Source: Candidatus Sulfotelmatobacter sp.
GTDB taxonomy: Bacteria > Acidobacteriota > Terriglobia > Terriglobales > Acidobacteriaceae
Direction: 5' to 3'
Assembly: GCA_030044775.1 (NCBI GenBank)
Contig: JASICF010000173.1
Span: 1 to 17,059 of the forward strand
Length of the DNA stretch: 17,059 nt
Shown in pieces: positions 1 through 7,306 of the stretch. Made by a program: the position numbers and the translations under genes. The notes under the pieces were generated by a model, which searched no databases, was not told the DNA's origin, and was given only the letters and a program-made list of their open reading frames with translations. Every line of letters starts with the position of its first letter. The first letter of the stretch is position 1.

Positions 1-246
1 AAATAACCAGGTTGAGAATTGCGATTCCTCTCGGAATGCGGCCAGGTTTTGGTACGCCTTCAGAAAGGCTTCCTGAACCGCGTCTTGGGAATCTTCGCGG
101 TTGTGCGTGATGCTCTGAGCAATTCGGAAAAGTCTTTGGTCGTATCGCTTTACCAGTTGTTCGAAAGCATCAACATCTCCTTTCTTGCGGGCGTGGACAA
201 GATCCAGGTCGTTGCTAGTTTCGAATTCTGCCGAGTTCGCGTTCAT
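1..246 (-). CDS. ECF-type RNA polymerase sigma factor, N-terminal part (cut by window edge)
   Basis: The first 82 codons of a sigma-70 family ECF factor are visible; the gene continues past position 1 with no stop. The protein starts MNANSAEFETSND and then shows a region-2 pattern: an acidic helix with DAFEQLVKRYDQRLFRIA, then the region 2.2-2.4 core EDSQDAVQEAFLKAYQNL and FREESQFSTWLF. Such factors direct core polymerase to a small regulon and are usually held by an anti-sigma factor. The ATG at 246 lies 17 bp after the cupredoxin stop, so the two are probably co-transcribed. No clear Shine-Dalgarno precedes this ATG. A GTG at 267 in the same frame overlaps the cupredoxin stop codon (GTGA) and is an alternative, translationally coupled start. 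Class assignment is confident; the regulon is unknown. Confidence 0.88.
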   Translation of the reverse strand, partial: MNANSAEFETSNDLDLVHARKKGDVDAFEQLVKRYDQRLFRIAQSITHNREDSQDAVQEAFLKAYQNLAAFREESQFSTWLF

Positions 247-263
247 GGTCTTTGTGGCACAGC

Positions 264-620
264 TCACTGCACCACGACTGTGCCGGTCATCTTCGGGTGT
301 ACCGAGCAGTAGTACGAATAAGTTCCCGCTTTTGTAAACTTGAAGGAAAACGTTTCGTCCGTATCTATCACCTTGGACTTGAACACGCCGTCTGTACTTA
401 CGGTCGTATGAGGAATGTCGTCTTTGTTTGTCCATGTGACGGTCGCTCCGACCGGTACTGTAATTGTCTGCGGGCCAAACACGAAGTTGTCTATTTTTAC
501 TTCTGCGTTTGCCGCGGACTGGTCATTGGCCTTGACGGTTGTTGATCCCGCGACCAGCAGCGCGATCCCAATTGCTACCGAGGCTGTGAAACGTGCAATC
601 CAGGCATTTTTTCGGTTCAT
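264..620 (-). CDS. Exported cupredoxin (type-1 copper protein, amicyanin/plastocyanin-like)
   Basis: This 118-residue protein has an N-terminal signal peptide (about residues 1-31: RKNAWIAR, a hydrophobic core, cleavage near VKA-ND). The mature part is a single cupredoxin domain. The type-1 copper ligands are visible: His71 in the IPHT motif and Cys105, His108 and Met111 in YYCSVHPKM. The length and the short Cys-x2-His-x2-Met loop match amicyanin-like cupredoxins. It should act in the periplasm as a one-electron carrier. Translation starts at an ATG preceded by AAAGGAAA at 628-635. It lies 87 bp downstream of the metallophosphoesterase and 17 bp upstream of the sigma factor, suggesting one operon. 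The redox partner cannot be told from sequence. Confidence 0.9.
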   Translation of the reverse strand: MNRKNAWIARFTASVAIGIALLVAGSTTVKANDQSAANAEVKIDNFVFGPQTITVPVGATVTWTNKDDIPHTTVSTDGVFKSKVIDTDETFSFKFTKAGTYSYYCSVHPKMTGTVVVQ

Positions 621-707
621 TGGTTTGTTTCCTTTAGTAGTTCGATTTTTCTTGTTTCGTTCTTATTCTTTTGGGCCGAGCTCCTCAGCGTTCCACCAAG
701 ACTTGAA

Positions 708-1730
708 TTAACGGCCACCGGCGCCGCTGCCACTTCCTGATGCCGGAGAGCCCGAGTCCGCAAGGAGCGAATCAACAACCGCAAGGCTGCGACCGCTGAC
801 CAGATAGTTCACGTTTGTGATTCCCAATACTCGTTGCAACTGGTCGGCCGGCACTTTCATCGGCCCGGCTGAGGGAGCTGTTCCTGGCGCAGGCTGGGGG
901 AATGCCGTCGACATCGCCGTGTGGAACGATACCTTGCCTTCTACCTTCTGCATGATCTGGTGAATGTGGCCGTTCAACACCGTTACGGAACCGAAGCGCT
1001 TGACGTAGGACAACGCTTGCTCGCTGTCGTCGGTTCCCCACCCCCAATCTGGATAGATCGTCCACAACGGAATGTGTGCGAAGAGCACAATCCGAGTACT
1101 GGCAGAGCGGCCTTTAAGATCGTCCTCCAGCCACTCCAGCTGTTCGTGACCGAGCGATCCCATGCCGCCGGCCTTGAGATTGGCGACATTCACGAGCCCC
1201 ACAAAGTGGACGCCCTTGTGATCGAAGCTGTACCAGCCGCTCCCTTTCGTACCCTTCCCATAGCGCTGCAGAAATTGCTCGCCGTTATCGGCCAGCATGT
1301 CGTGCTCACCTGGGACAAAGTAGGTCTGTTTCGCGGAGGCTCCTTTTAATGCTTGATCCAGCGTGTCGAACTCACTCGGCTTCGAGAGCTGACTCAGATC
1401 ACCGGTGTGAATAATGAAATCGGGTTTCTGGGGCAGCGCGTTGATCTTGTCGATCGCCACCTGCAGGGTAGCGGTCACGTCTGGGTTGGCCGGCTTGTTA
1501 AAGCCGATGTGGCTGTCGCTGATCTGCACAAAACTGAAGTCCATCCCCTTGCCCGCCTCTTTGCCGCGGCCTTTGGCGAACGCTCGGGACGACGGGATGC
1601 CGCCACTCATCGTCCAGACGAGGCCTGTGCCCGCCCATGCCATGCACTTCAAAAATCCCCGACGATCAACGCCGTCGTTGTTGAGGTCTTGCAATTTCTG
1701 ATCGATAAGGTCGTTGTTCTTGTCGTTCAT
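708..1730 (-). CDS. Tat-exported calcineurin-like metallophosphoesterase
   Basis: This 340-residue protein begins with a hydrophilic stretch, a twin-arginine motif (RRGFLK at 23-28) and a hydrophobic segment, so it is probably exported folded by the Tat system. The metallophosphoesterase motifs follow in order: DSH (72-74), GD (110-111), GEHD (141-144), H219 in FAHIP and GHIH (254-257). These build a two-metal site that hydrolyses phosphoesters. The usual GNHD motif reads GEHD, so the metal-bridging Asn is Glu. The C-terminus is low-complexity Gly/Ser/Ala. GGAGG at 1735-1739 sets the ATG start. It heads the group with the cupredoxin and the sigma factor. The substrate is unknown; possibilities include nucleotides, phospholipids or cell-wall phosphoesters. 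Confidence 0.9.
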   Translation of the reverse strand: MNDKNNDLIDQKLQDLNNDGVDRRGFLKCMAWAGTGLVWTMSGGIPSSRAFAKGRGKEAGKGMDFSFVQISDSHIGFNKPANPDVTATLQVAIDKINALPQKPDFIIHTGDLSQLSKPSEFDTLDQALKGASAKQTYFVPGEHDMLADNGEQFLQRYGKGTKGSGWYSFDHKGVHFVGLVNVANLKAGGMGSLGHEQLEWLEDDLKGRSASTRIVLFAHIPLWTIYPDWGWGTDDSEQALSYVKRFGSVTVLNGHIHQIMQKVEGKVSFHTAMSTAFPQPAPGTAPSAGPMKVPADQLQRVLGITNVNYLVSGRSLAVVDSLLADSGSPASGSGSGAGGR

Positions 1731-1976
1731 TTTGCCTCCGTCTTTTCCTGCCGTTCACAGTGAATAACCGGAATTGCTCGCCTTTATTCCATCTGAAATT
1801 GCAAAAAGTTATCTTTGGGACCCGTCGCACCCGGTTCGGATGCCTGTCAGTATTGATAACTGACGAGTAAGGCGCTTATTCCAGCTTCTTGTCAGCAGGA
1901 CGTAACGAGTGTGTAAAGAATTAAGCAAATAAGTTTCTTACCGGCAGTTAGGAGCTGAAATGGGGCCCTCATGCGT

Positions 1977-2465
1977 TTAGCCCGGAAGGTTTACACCGCT
2001 AAGAAAGCCGCCCAAATGCCCGGTCAGCGCCACGATTCCGATCGCCAGAACTTCCAGCGCCAGGCGGTAGGCCGGCAAGTAAACTGTCCGTTGGCGCGCG
2101 CGGAAATGCACCCACCACACCAGCCAGATCATCAGCGTTGAAACACTCGCCAGAACGAGGTGCAGCAGCAGAATGCCCTTCAATTTCTGTCCCTCGAGTT
2201 GGAACTGCCACGCGAGTACCCCAGTAACAAGGGCCGGAACAGTCGAAATCGCGGCCACCAGCAGGTTGTAGTAGGCTGCGTCAGCCAAGCCGCGTCGTTT
2301 CGTCCATTGCGCGAAAAGGTCGAATCCGACCGCTGTGATAAAGAGGGCGATTGGGAAATGGATCAGCACCACATGTTGCGCGTGCTTCGCCAGAAGTGCC
2401 GTCTTAAGATCAAAAGGATTTACCATCGCCTGACCTGTCCCAGAAATCTGCTTTTCCGCAGTCAC
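1977..2465 (-). CDS. DUF2231-like four-helix inner-membrane protein
   Basis: A 162-residue membrane protein with four predicted helices at about 32-52, 65-87, 98-120 and 134-157. The HFPIALF motif at the start of helix 1, an internal WQFQLEG loop and a late GHLGG motif match the DUF2231 family of bacterial membrane proteins, whose function is not established. The conserved His residues near membrane faces (around 28-36 and 150) could bind heme or metal, but that is inference. The longest frame starts at GTG 2465 with no good Shine-Dalgarno. An internal ATG at 2426 gives a 149-residue protein beginning MVNPFDLK and keeps all helices. No partner gene is adjacent on the same strand except the distant NHL gene upstream. 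Confidence 0.75.
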   Translation of the reverse strand: MTAEKQISGTGQAMVNPFDLKTALLAKHAQHVVLIHFPIALFITAVGFDLFAQWTKRRGLADAAYYNLLVAAISTVPALVTGVLAWQFQLEGQKLKGILLLHLVLASVSTLMIWLVWWVHFRARQRTVYLPAYRLALEVLAIGIVALTGHLGGFLSGVNLPG

Positions 2466-2486
2466 GATCCGATTCGTGTGAAATGA

Positions 2487-2672
2487 GCTTCACCGTGGAT
2501 AACGGACTTATTGCCGGTTTATTCCGCTGGATTTCATAATTTCGAGAACTTGGCGAATTTGTCGTTCAACATGGAAGCGTGGAGTCAGCGCGGGCTTCGC
2601 TATTTCGTGATCGGAGACGCGAGTACTGCGGACATTGATCGTCTCGCAAGACTATTTAAAGCTGCGTCATAG
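2487..2672 (+). pseudogene. 3' remnant of an anti-sigma-factor-like gene
   Basis: A short plus-strand frame, open from 2487 to the TAG at 2670-2672, ends in a peptide containing WSQRGLRYFVIGDAS followed by TADIDRLARLFKAAS. From memory of the family, this resembles the extreme C-terminus of membrane anti-sigma factors (a W...GLxYxxxGD strand pair, then a helix 'DI..LA.L'). Only about the last 35-45 residues are recognisable. No cytoplasmic zinc-binding domain or transmembrane helix is encoded upstream, and the in-frame ATG (2571) has no Shine-Dalgarno. It is most simply a decayed gene end. It lies about 2.3 kb from the ECF sigma gene, on the opposite strand. The family call is tentative. Confidence 0.45.
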
Positions 2673-2732
2673 ATTGGACAACCGTGATACCTGAAAGATT
2701 AAGGCACAGACCTATAGCCTAGTGTCGAGGCC

Positions 2733-2812
2733 GGCGGTACCCAGCTTTCGAAAACCGCGAAAGCTGGGCCAGCCTCAATTGGAATAGTTCCCGCAAAAGT
2801 GGGCCAGCCGCC
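2733..2812. repeat. Palindromic intergenic repeat element (REP/MITE-like)
   Basis: An 11-bp perfect inverted repeat (CCCAGCTTTCG at 2740-2750, CGAAAGCTGGG at 2758-2768) surrounds a 7-nt loop. The right arm runs into GGGCCAGCC (2766-2774), which is repeated at 2801-2809 after a similar CGCAAAAGT stretch. The outer ends GGCGG (2733-2737) and CCGCC (2808-2812) are also complementary. The unit of about 80 bp could fold into nested hairpins. It resembles short dispersed intergenic repeats that I associate with Acidobacteria, but copy number cannot be judged from one window. It lacks a T-tract, so it is not a typical intrinsic terminator of the upstream NHL gene. Confidence 0.6.
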
Positions 2813-2843
2813 AGATAGCATGAAGGCTAATCCGCAATTACAT

Positions 2844-5831
2844 CTAGGGATTCACTTGCAGCGTGATATTCGAGCTATGCATCAGATTCTGGAACATCGC
2901 AGTGACGGTGACCGTGTAGGTTCCAGCCGGCGTCGTACTCTCCGTCTGCATCGTCAGCACATCCGTGGAAACGCTCCCGCCGGTCAACGTCACCTGATTC
3001 TGCGCCAGTGTACAGCTCGCATTCGCAGGACAGCCGCTGACACTCAACGTGACCTGCTGGTTAAACTTGGCAACCGGAGTGAGGGAAATCGTCGGCGTGC
3101 CTTCGGATCCCTGCGCCAACGTGATCGAGTCAGGCGAAGCCGAGATGCTGAAGTCAGGACCTGAGCCGTTCAGCGTAACTTGCTGCGGCGTGTTTGCAGC
3201 GTTGTCGGCGAAATTCAGGGTTGCAGTTTGCGCCCCGTATGCGCTGGGCGTAAAGGTCACGGTGACCTCGCAGCTTGCGTCTGGTCCCATGGAAAGTGGC
3301 GGAGTGCCGCAGGTGCTTACTTGCGAAAACTCGCCGGAGTCGGCTCCGCTGATACTGGTTGAGTTTAGGCTCAATTCAGCTCCGCCGGTGCTGGTGAAGG
3401 TCAAAGCCTTGCTTACCGGCGTGTTCAGAGGCCACGTGCCTAGGGCAAGCGTGGAGCCCGAAGCAGTTCCTGCAGGCGCCAAGGGCACATAGCGAATGCG
3501 GTTGCTGCCGGCGTCGGCGATGTAGAGGTTTCCTGAAGCATCAACGCTGCTTCCCGAGTTTGACAGTTTGGCGGCGGTCGCGGGACCACCGTCCCCGCTG
3601 AAACCGCCCTGTGTTGGCTCGCTCGCAGTACCCGCGACTGTGCCGATTTCGTTTGGCCCACCGACGCTCGTGGTCAGAACATCGACTCGCTGCACCAGAA
3701 AGTCGTTGCCGCCCGAAATAAACAAATCGCCGGCAGGGTCCAGCGTCACCAGCAAGGGATTCCACATCGCGGCCTTCAATGCAGGGCCGCCGTCTCCCAT
3801 CGGACCCGGCTTCCCGTCCAGGGCGTAGGGGTTCAAGATGCCGGCCGTCGTGATAACCCGCACCGCATTGTTCCATTGATCCGCGACGTAAACGTTACCG
3901 GTGCTATCCACAGCAACTCCGCTGGGATGATTGAGCCACGTCTTGACCGCGGCGCGACCACAGGTGTTATTGAAGCTGCAATCTCCCCGCGCACCGGTCC
4001 CGGCGATGGTCTGAATGTCTTTCGACCCGATCGTGATTCCGGCTATCGTAGTGCTCGACGTCCCCATGTTTACAGCACGTACCCGGTAGCCCTGGGGATC
4101 TCCGATATACAGATTGCCGGAGCTATCCACAGCAAGGCCTAAGGGAGTCGTGAACGTCGCCGCAGTTGCCAATCCTCCGTCGCCACAAGCAGGGTTTATG
4201 GTAGTGGCAGCACAGCCCAGCCCCGTTCCGGCGACGGTAGTGATCATGTTTTTGTTCAGGTTCACTTGCCGGATCACGAGGTTATTGGTGTCGGTAATAT
4301 AAAGGTTTCCGAAATTATCAAGCGCAATGTATCCCGGCGAATTCAGGGTCGCGGCGGTCGGCGAACCACTGTCGCCGCTATAACCCGCAATCCCGGTTCC
4401 GGCTACCGTGGACACGGTGAAGGTGCAGCCGTTATTCGTAAGCTTGCGCACGACATTGTTGGCCTGGTCGGAAAAATAGACATTTCCCACAGCATCTTCG
4501 GCCACGGAGTAAGGGTCGGCGAGTTGAATGCTCTGCGCGGTAACATTATTGCCCAAGGGGCCGCCGGCGACGGTTTGAATGTCGCCGCCGTTGGTGAACT
4601 CGCGGATGCGTTGGTTGCCGGTATCGGAAACATAGATATTTTCATTCGAGTCCACGTAGACGCTCGCCGGCAGGTTGAGAAAAGCATCGACTGCCGGGCC
4701 GTTATCTCCAAAAAAGCCTTGCGTGCCAGTTCCAGCGATCGTCGAGATAACTCCGTTCCCGTTGACGAAGCGGATCTTGGCGTCGCCGGTATCGGCAATG
4801 TACCCGTTAAAAGATGAGTCGATATAGATGCCCTGTGGCAAGCGCAAAAGCGCGTGAATAGCGTCGCGGCCGTCGCCGCAGCCACTGGTTGCGCTTGGAC
4901 AATCCGCGCCCATCTGGCCTGCATAGGGATTGATGGTAGTTCCCGATCCTCCGTTCGCCCCGCCCGCAATCTCGCGGATTTCCTGGTCGTGAGTATCGGC
5001 GATGTAAATGTTTCCTGCGGCGTCGACAAAGACTCCCTGCGGCTGATTTACCTCGGCCGCGCTGGCCGGGCCACCATCGCCGCAAGTACGGTTGGTCGAT
5101 ATGCTGCACGCGCTCCCATCACCGACGATGGTTGCAATGCAGCCTGCGCAGACGCTGGTTCCGGCGATAGTCTCGGTGCTCGCGTTCGGGTTGACGACGC
5201 GGATGCGGTTATCCACCGTGTCGGCAATATAGATGTTGCCGATGGCATCGACCGCGATCGAAGTGGGAATGTTCAGCTCCGCCGTCGACCCGGTCCCCGC
5301 AGCCGGCCCACCATCGCCGCAGGCAGGAGGGTTGTTTCCGATGACGTCATCGCACTTGATTCCAGTGCCAGCGACCACGGTGATCGTGCCGTTCGATACC
5401 TCAAAAATGCGGGAGAGCTTCACATCCGAGAAGTAGATGTTGCCTTTGTTGTCGATCGCCATACCAGTCGGAGCGCCCACCGTTGCCGAGCCTACCGCGC
5501 CGGGAATCCCGGCGAGCCCGCCGTATCCCTTGCCGGTGTAATTCTGCACCGTCCCGCTGGCCAGTAACTCAAACACGTAAGCGGAAGCAGGAGGCGCAAT
5601 ATAAAGATTGCCCGCTCCATCCTTAACCACAGACGTCGGTCCCGGGAGATCGAGATCCAGCGGCTGGCTCGGTGTAGCGCCTCCGCCTGCAATCGTATTG
5701 ATGGTGTTGAGCGGCTGACACTGCTGTCCTTTGCCGACGACGCCGACGCCCAACACAAAAACAACAATGAACATCGACTTGAGAATCTTCGCGGTGGATA
5801 CTTGGCTAGGGTAGCCAGAGTTATTGTTCAT
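2844..5831 (-). CDS. Exported 12-repeat NHL protein with ASH-like and Ig-like C-terminal domains
   Basis: A 995-residue protein with an N-terminal export segment (K15-ILKSM, hydrophobic 19-33, then GKGQQ). Twelve NHL-type repeats follow between about 58 and 783, each with a core like AVDxxGNIYIADTxxNRIR; many linkers carry CGDGGPA or GDGGPA. Twelve blades suggest two six-bladed beta-propellers. Residues 790-892 resemble a HYDIN/ASH or choice-of-anchor-D domain (STGGAELSL, DASCEVTVTFTPS). Residues 893-995 form an Ig-like module ending LQVNP. The protein is probably secreted or surface-bound and used for binding; no catalytic motif is seen. The ATG at 5831 was chosen because GGAGG (5841-5845) lies 9 nt upstream and the signal segment follows. 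The frame opens further upstream, to 5927, but that extension has no Shine-Dalgarno and would mask the signal. Confidence 0.88.
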   Translation of the reverse strand: MNNNSGYPSQVSTAKILKSMFIVVFVLGVGVVGKGQQCQPLNTINTIAGGGATPSQPLDLDLPGPTSVVKDGAGNLYIAPPASAYVFELLASGTVQNYTGKGYGGLAGIPGAVGSATVGAPTGMAIDNKGNIYFSDVKLSRIFEVSNGTITVVAGTGIKCDDVIGNNPPACGDGGPAAGTGSTAELNIPTSIAVDAIGNIYIADTVDNRIRVVNPNASTETIAGTSVCAGCIATIVGDGSACSISTNRTCGDGGPASAAEVNQPQGVFVDAAGNIYIADTHDQEIREIAGGANGGSGTTINPYAGQMGADCPSATSGCGDGRDAIHALLRLPQGIYIDSSFNGYIADTGDAKIRFVNGNGVISTIAGTGTQGFFGDNGPAVDAFLNLPASVYVDSNENIYVSDTGNQRIREFTNGGDIQTVAGGPLGNNVTAQSIQLADPYSVAEDAVGNVYFSDQANNVVRKLTNNGCTFTVSTVAGTGIAGYSGDSGSPTAATLNSPGYIALDNFGNLYITDTNNLVIRQVNLNKNMITTVAGTGLGCAATTINPACGDGGLATAATFTTPLGLAVDSSGNLYIGDPQGYRVRAVNMGTSSTTIAGITIGSKDIQTIAGTGARGDCSFNNTCGRAAVKTWLNHPSGVAVDSTGNVYVADQWNNAVRVITTAGILNPYALDGKPGPMGDGGPALKAAMWNPLLVTLDPAGDLFISGGNDFLVQRVDVLTTSVGGPNEIGTVAGTASEPTQGGFSGDGGPATAAKLSNSGSSVDASGNLYIADAGSNRIRYVPLAPAGTASGSTLALGTWPLNTPVSKALTFTSTGGAELSLNSTSISGADSGEFSQVSTCGTPPLSMGPDASCEVTVTFTPSAYGAQTATLNFADNAANTPQQVTLNGSGPDFSISASPDSITLAQGSEGTPTISLTPVAKFNQQVTLSVSGCPANASCTLAQNQVTLTGGSVSTDVLTMQTESTTPAGTYTVTVTAMFQNLMHSSNITLQVNP

Positions 5832-5840
5832 CACAAGGTA

Positions 5841-5845
5841 CCTCC
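5841..5845 (-). promoter_or_regulatory. Shine-Dalgarno that decides the NHL gene start
   Basis: GGAGG on the minus strand, 9 nt before the ATG at 5831. It favours that start over the upstream in-frame ATG at 5927. Confidence 0.8.
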
Positions 5846-6176
5846 AGCAAAACGTCAGATTGTAGCTTGGGGACTTCTGCGGAGCCGCTTTTTCGCGGTT
5901 ATTCTCGCACCCTTCGAAACAAACCACATTCTAGGCCCTCAAACATTAAGCCTCTAGAGACTTTCGGCTCAATGATATGAAGAAGAGCAGACCTCTATCG
6001 CGGACCGCCAGTAGCCCAACATAGCGCGACTTAATTCCGACCAGGTCAGCGCAGGCCGCGGAGTGGAGGTGACGTTCGAGAAATGGCACCCGAATTGTCT
6101 GCGGCATTTTGACCACGAAAAGCCAATTGCTACGAATGCCAAGGACTCGGCAGGATTTTCTCGAAAAATGTCGGCA

Positions 6177-6210
6177 AATAAAAAACGTCCCAGATTCGTG
6201 ATCTGGAACG
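6177..6210 (-). terminator. Intrinsic terminator downstream of the 6363-7136 gene
   Basis: Read on minus, a stem CGT-T-CCAGAT / ATCTGG-G-ACG (6186-6210, one internal mismatch, 5-nt loop) is followed directly by TTTTTTATTT (6185-6176). This is a standard rho-independent layout for transcripts of the secreted-protein gene. The plus side also has a short T-run (TAATTTTTAA at 6211-6220), so it may work in both directions. Confidence 0.8.
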
Positions 6211-6294
6211 TAATTTTTAAGCAGCACTTTCAAACATCCCCGAATGTTCGAATGCTGCTCGGGAAGAAGATTAGATTCAATCTCGCGAACGGTA

Positions 6295-6335
6295 AATGGC
6301 CCGTGCGTGCCGCACAGAGCCACGTCCGGGCCATT
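6295..6335. repeat. Inverted repeat next to the stop of the 6363-7136 gene
   Basis: AATGGCCCG (6295-6303) pairs perfectly with CGGGCCATT (6327-6335). The 23-nt interior can itself partly pair (GTGC with GCAC). It starts 27 bp after the stop codon on minus. There is no T-tract, so it may be a transcript-end stabiliser or a weak terminator ahead of the strong one at 6177-6210. Confidence 0.5.
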
Positions 6336-6362
6336 ATTGGGGAAGAACAGACTCGATTCGGG

Positions 6363-7136
6363 TCAGGACTTCGCGGTGTGTATATCCAAAACATAACCCT
6401 TCGAGGCAGGGTCGAAGAAGAGACACCAATAAAGAGTTCGCTGAGTGGCTTGCAAACTTTCAATCAAAAGTTCGCGAGCCGGAACTGTGCTTCCCCCGAT
6501 GTTTACTTTTGCGAACGCCACAAGCGCTCTCGGCAGTATGCCAACAGAAACCGGGGTATGGTTCTGAATTGCGAGGACATGGCACAGCAGGTTGAGAGTA
6601 TCTGCTACTGTTCTCTGGCGAGCCGGTATAGTCACAGCGGTGTCGAGGAGGGGATGCCGCAACGTGATCACGTTCGCCCGGTTGCGAGCGGATGTACCCA
6701 CGACGTAGAAGCGTCCTTCATTCGTACGCCGCAGCTCAAATCGGCCCGGGTTCGAACTCTGGTTGTATGCGTCCACAATCAGCTGGAGAGTTTGATCCTC
6801 GAGCGGCGAACGAACCGGAAATTCGACCGCAAAGTTTCCGCCGGCGGGAAGCAGCAAGCGCGGTGAATTGTCCGGGCTCTCGACGAGGTCCAGTGTTGAG
6901 GTGTATGCCGGATCCTCGTAATTAACCACCCATCCATATTTGAGCCTTAGAGCATCGAGCGTTTGAAGCAGAGGGCGGGGGCTATTCGCCGTGAGGTGAA
7001 CTGCTTTACTCGTCTCCGTAATCGAAGCCTGCCGCAGATATGGAGTGTTCCTTTGAGCCGCAATCTTTGCGAATGCTGCAGACAAAAAGATGGCAGAAAC
7101 CAAAATCGCGCGGCGGGTGCGGTACATTGCGTTCAT
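6363..7136 (-). CDS. Secreted protein of unknown function, STN-like segments
   Basis: A 257-residue protein with an N-terminal signal peptide (MNAMYRTRRAILVSAIFL, small residues, cleavage near IAAQ). I do not recognise a named family. One segment near residues 46-66 (PRPLLQTLDALRLKYGWVV) resembles the helix-strand core of STN/secretin short domains. A second stretch near the C-terminus (ARELLIESLQAT, then a strand pair YWCLFFDP and YVLDIH) resembles another copy. This suggests a periplasmic two-domain protein, possibly an accessory to an outer-membrane system, but that is inference. The ATG at 7136 fits the signal peptide but has no Shine-Dalgarno; ATG 7127 is an alternative. An open extension to 7286 would bury the signal. 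It is divergent from the 87-residue gene and probably ends at the terminator 6177-6210. Confidence 0.65.
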   Translation of the reverse strand: MNAMYRTRRAILVSAIFLSAAFAKIAAQRNTPYLRQASITETSKAVHLTANSPRPLLQTLDALRLKYGWVVNYEDPAYTSTLDLVESPDNSPRLLLPAGGNFAVEFPVRSPLEDQTLQLIVDAYNQSSNPGRFELRRTNEGRFYVVGTSARNRANVITLRHPLLDTAVTIPARQRTVADTLNLLCHVLAIQNHTPVSVGILPRALVAFAKVNIGGSTVPARELLIESLQATQRTLYWCLFFDPASKGYVLDIHTAKS

Positions 7137-7289
7137 TGGATTGCGATGACTGACGAATTGGGTTCGCTTACAGCGGAGCGATTCTACGCCTTGATCTGGA
7201 ATGCAAGTCCTAAACTTTGAGACTAATGCGTTCGGAGTTTTGCGAGAAGTTCCGCGGTGGGGTATAAGATCGGCGAATTTTTCCAATGC

Positions 7290-7296
7290 AAGGAGG
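7290..7296 (+). promoter_or_regulatory. Strong Shine-Dalgarno before the 87-residue gene
   Basis: AAGGAGG lies 10 nt before ATG 7307. This near-perfect site is the main evidence that the short plus-strand frame is real. It excludes the ATG at 7286, which lies upstream of it. Confidence 0.75.
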
Positions 7297-7306
7297 CGTT
7301 CTTTGT

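Larger units (their letters stand above)
5832..6362. other. Intergenic region without a convincing gene
   Basis: About 530 bp between the secreted protein at 6363-7136 and the NHL gene. It holds an intrinsic terminator (6177-6210) and a hairpin close to the upstream stop (6295-6335). A weak minus-strand promoter candidate for the NHL gene has TTGAGC at 5967-5972, a 16-bp spacer and CTTAAT at 5945-5950. Open frames on both strands (5946-6323 minus, 6063 onward plus) lack Shine-Dalgarno sequences and any recognisable domain. Confidence 0.5.

Noticed and set aside
921..1349. Plus-strand frame inside the metallophosphoesterase
   Set aside because: Antisense to conserved phosphoesterase motifs; no start signals.
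1846..1864. Hairpin GTCAGT/ACTGAC downstream of the DUF2231-like gene
   Set aside because: Only 6 bp with a 7-nt AT-rich loop and no T-run; too weak to call a terminator.
3876..5567. Possible tandem DNA repeat or CRISPR-like array within the NHL gene
   Set aside because: The periodic similarity comes from NHL protein repeats; spacing and sequence vary and there are no identical repeats.
5946..6323. Minus-strand frame of 125 codons downstream of the 6363-7136 gene
   Set aside because: GTG start without a Shine-Dalgarno, no domain or signal, and it spans a clear intrinsic terminator and an inverted repeat.
6063..6866. Plus-strand frame of 267 codons
   Set aside because: Its second half is antisense to the secreted-protein gene, with no recognisable motif and no ribosome site.
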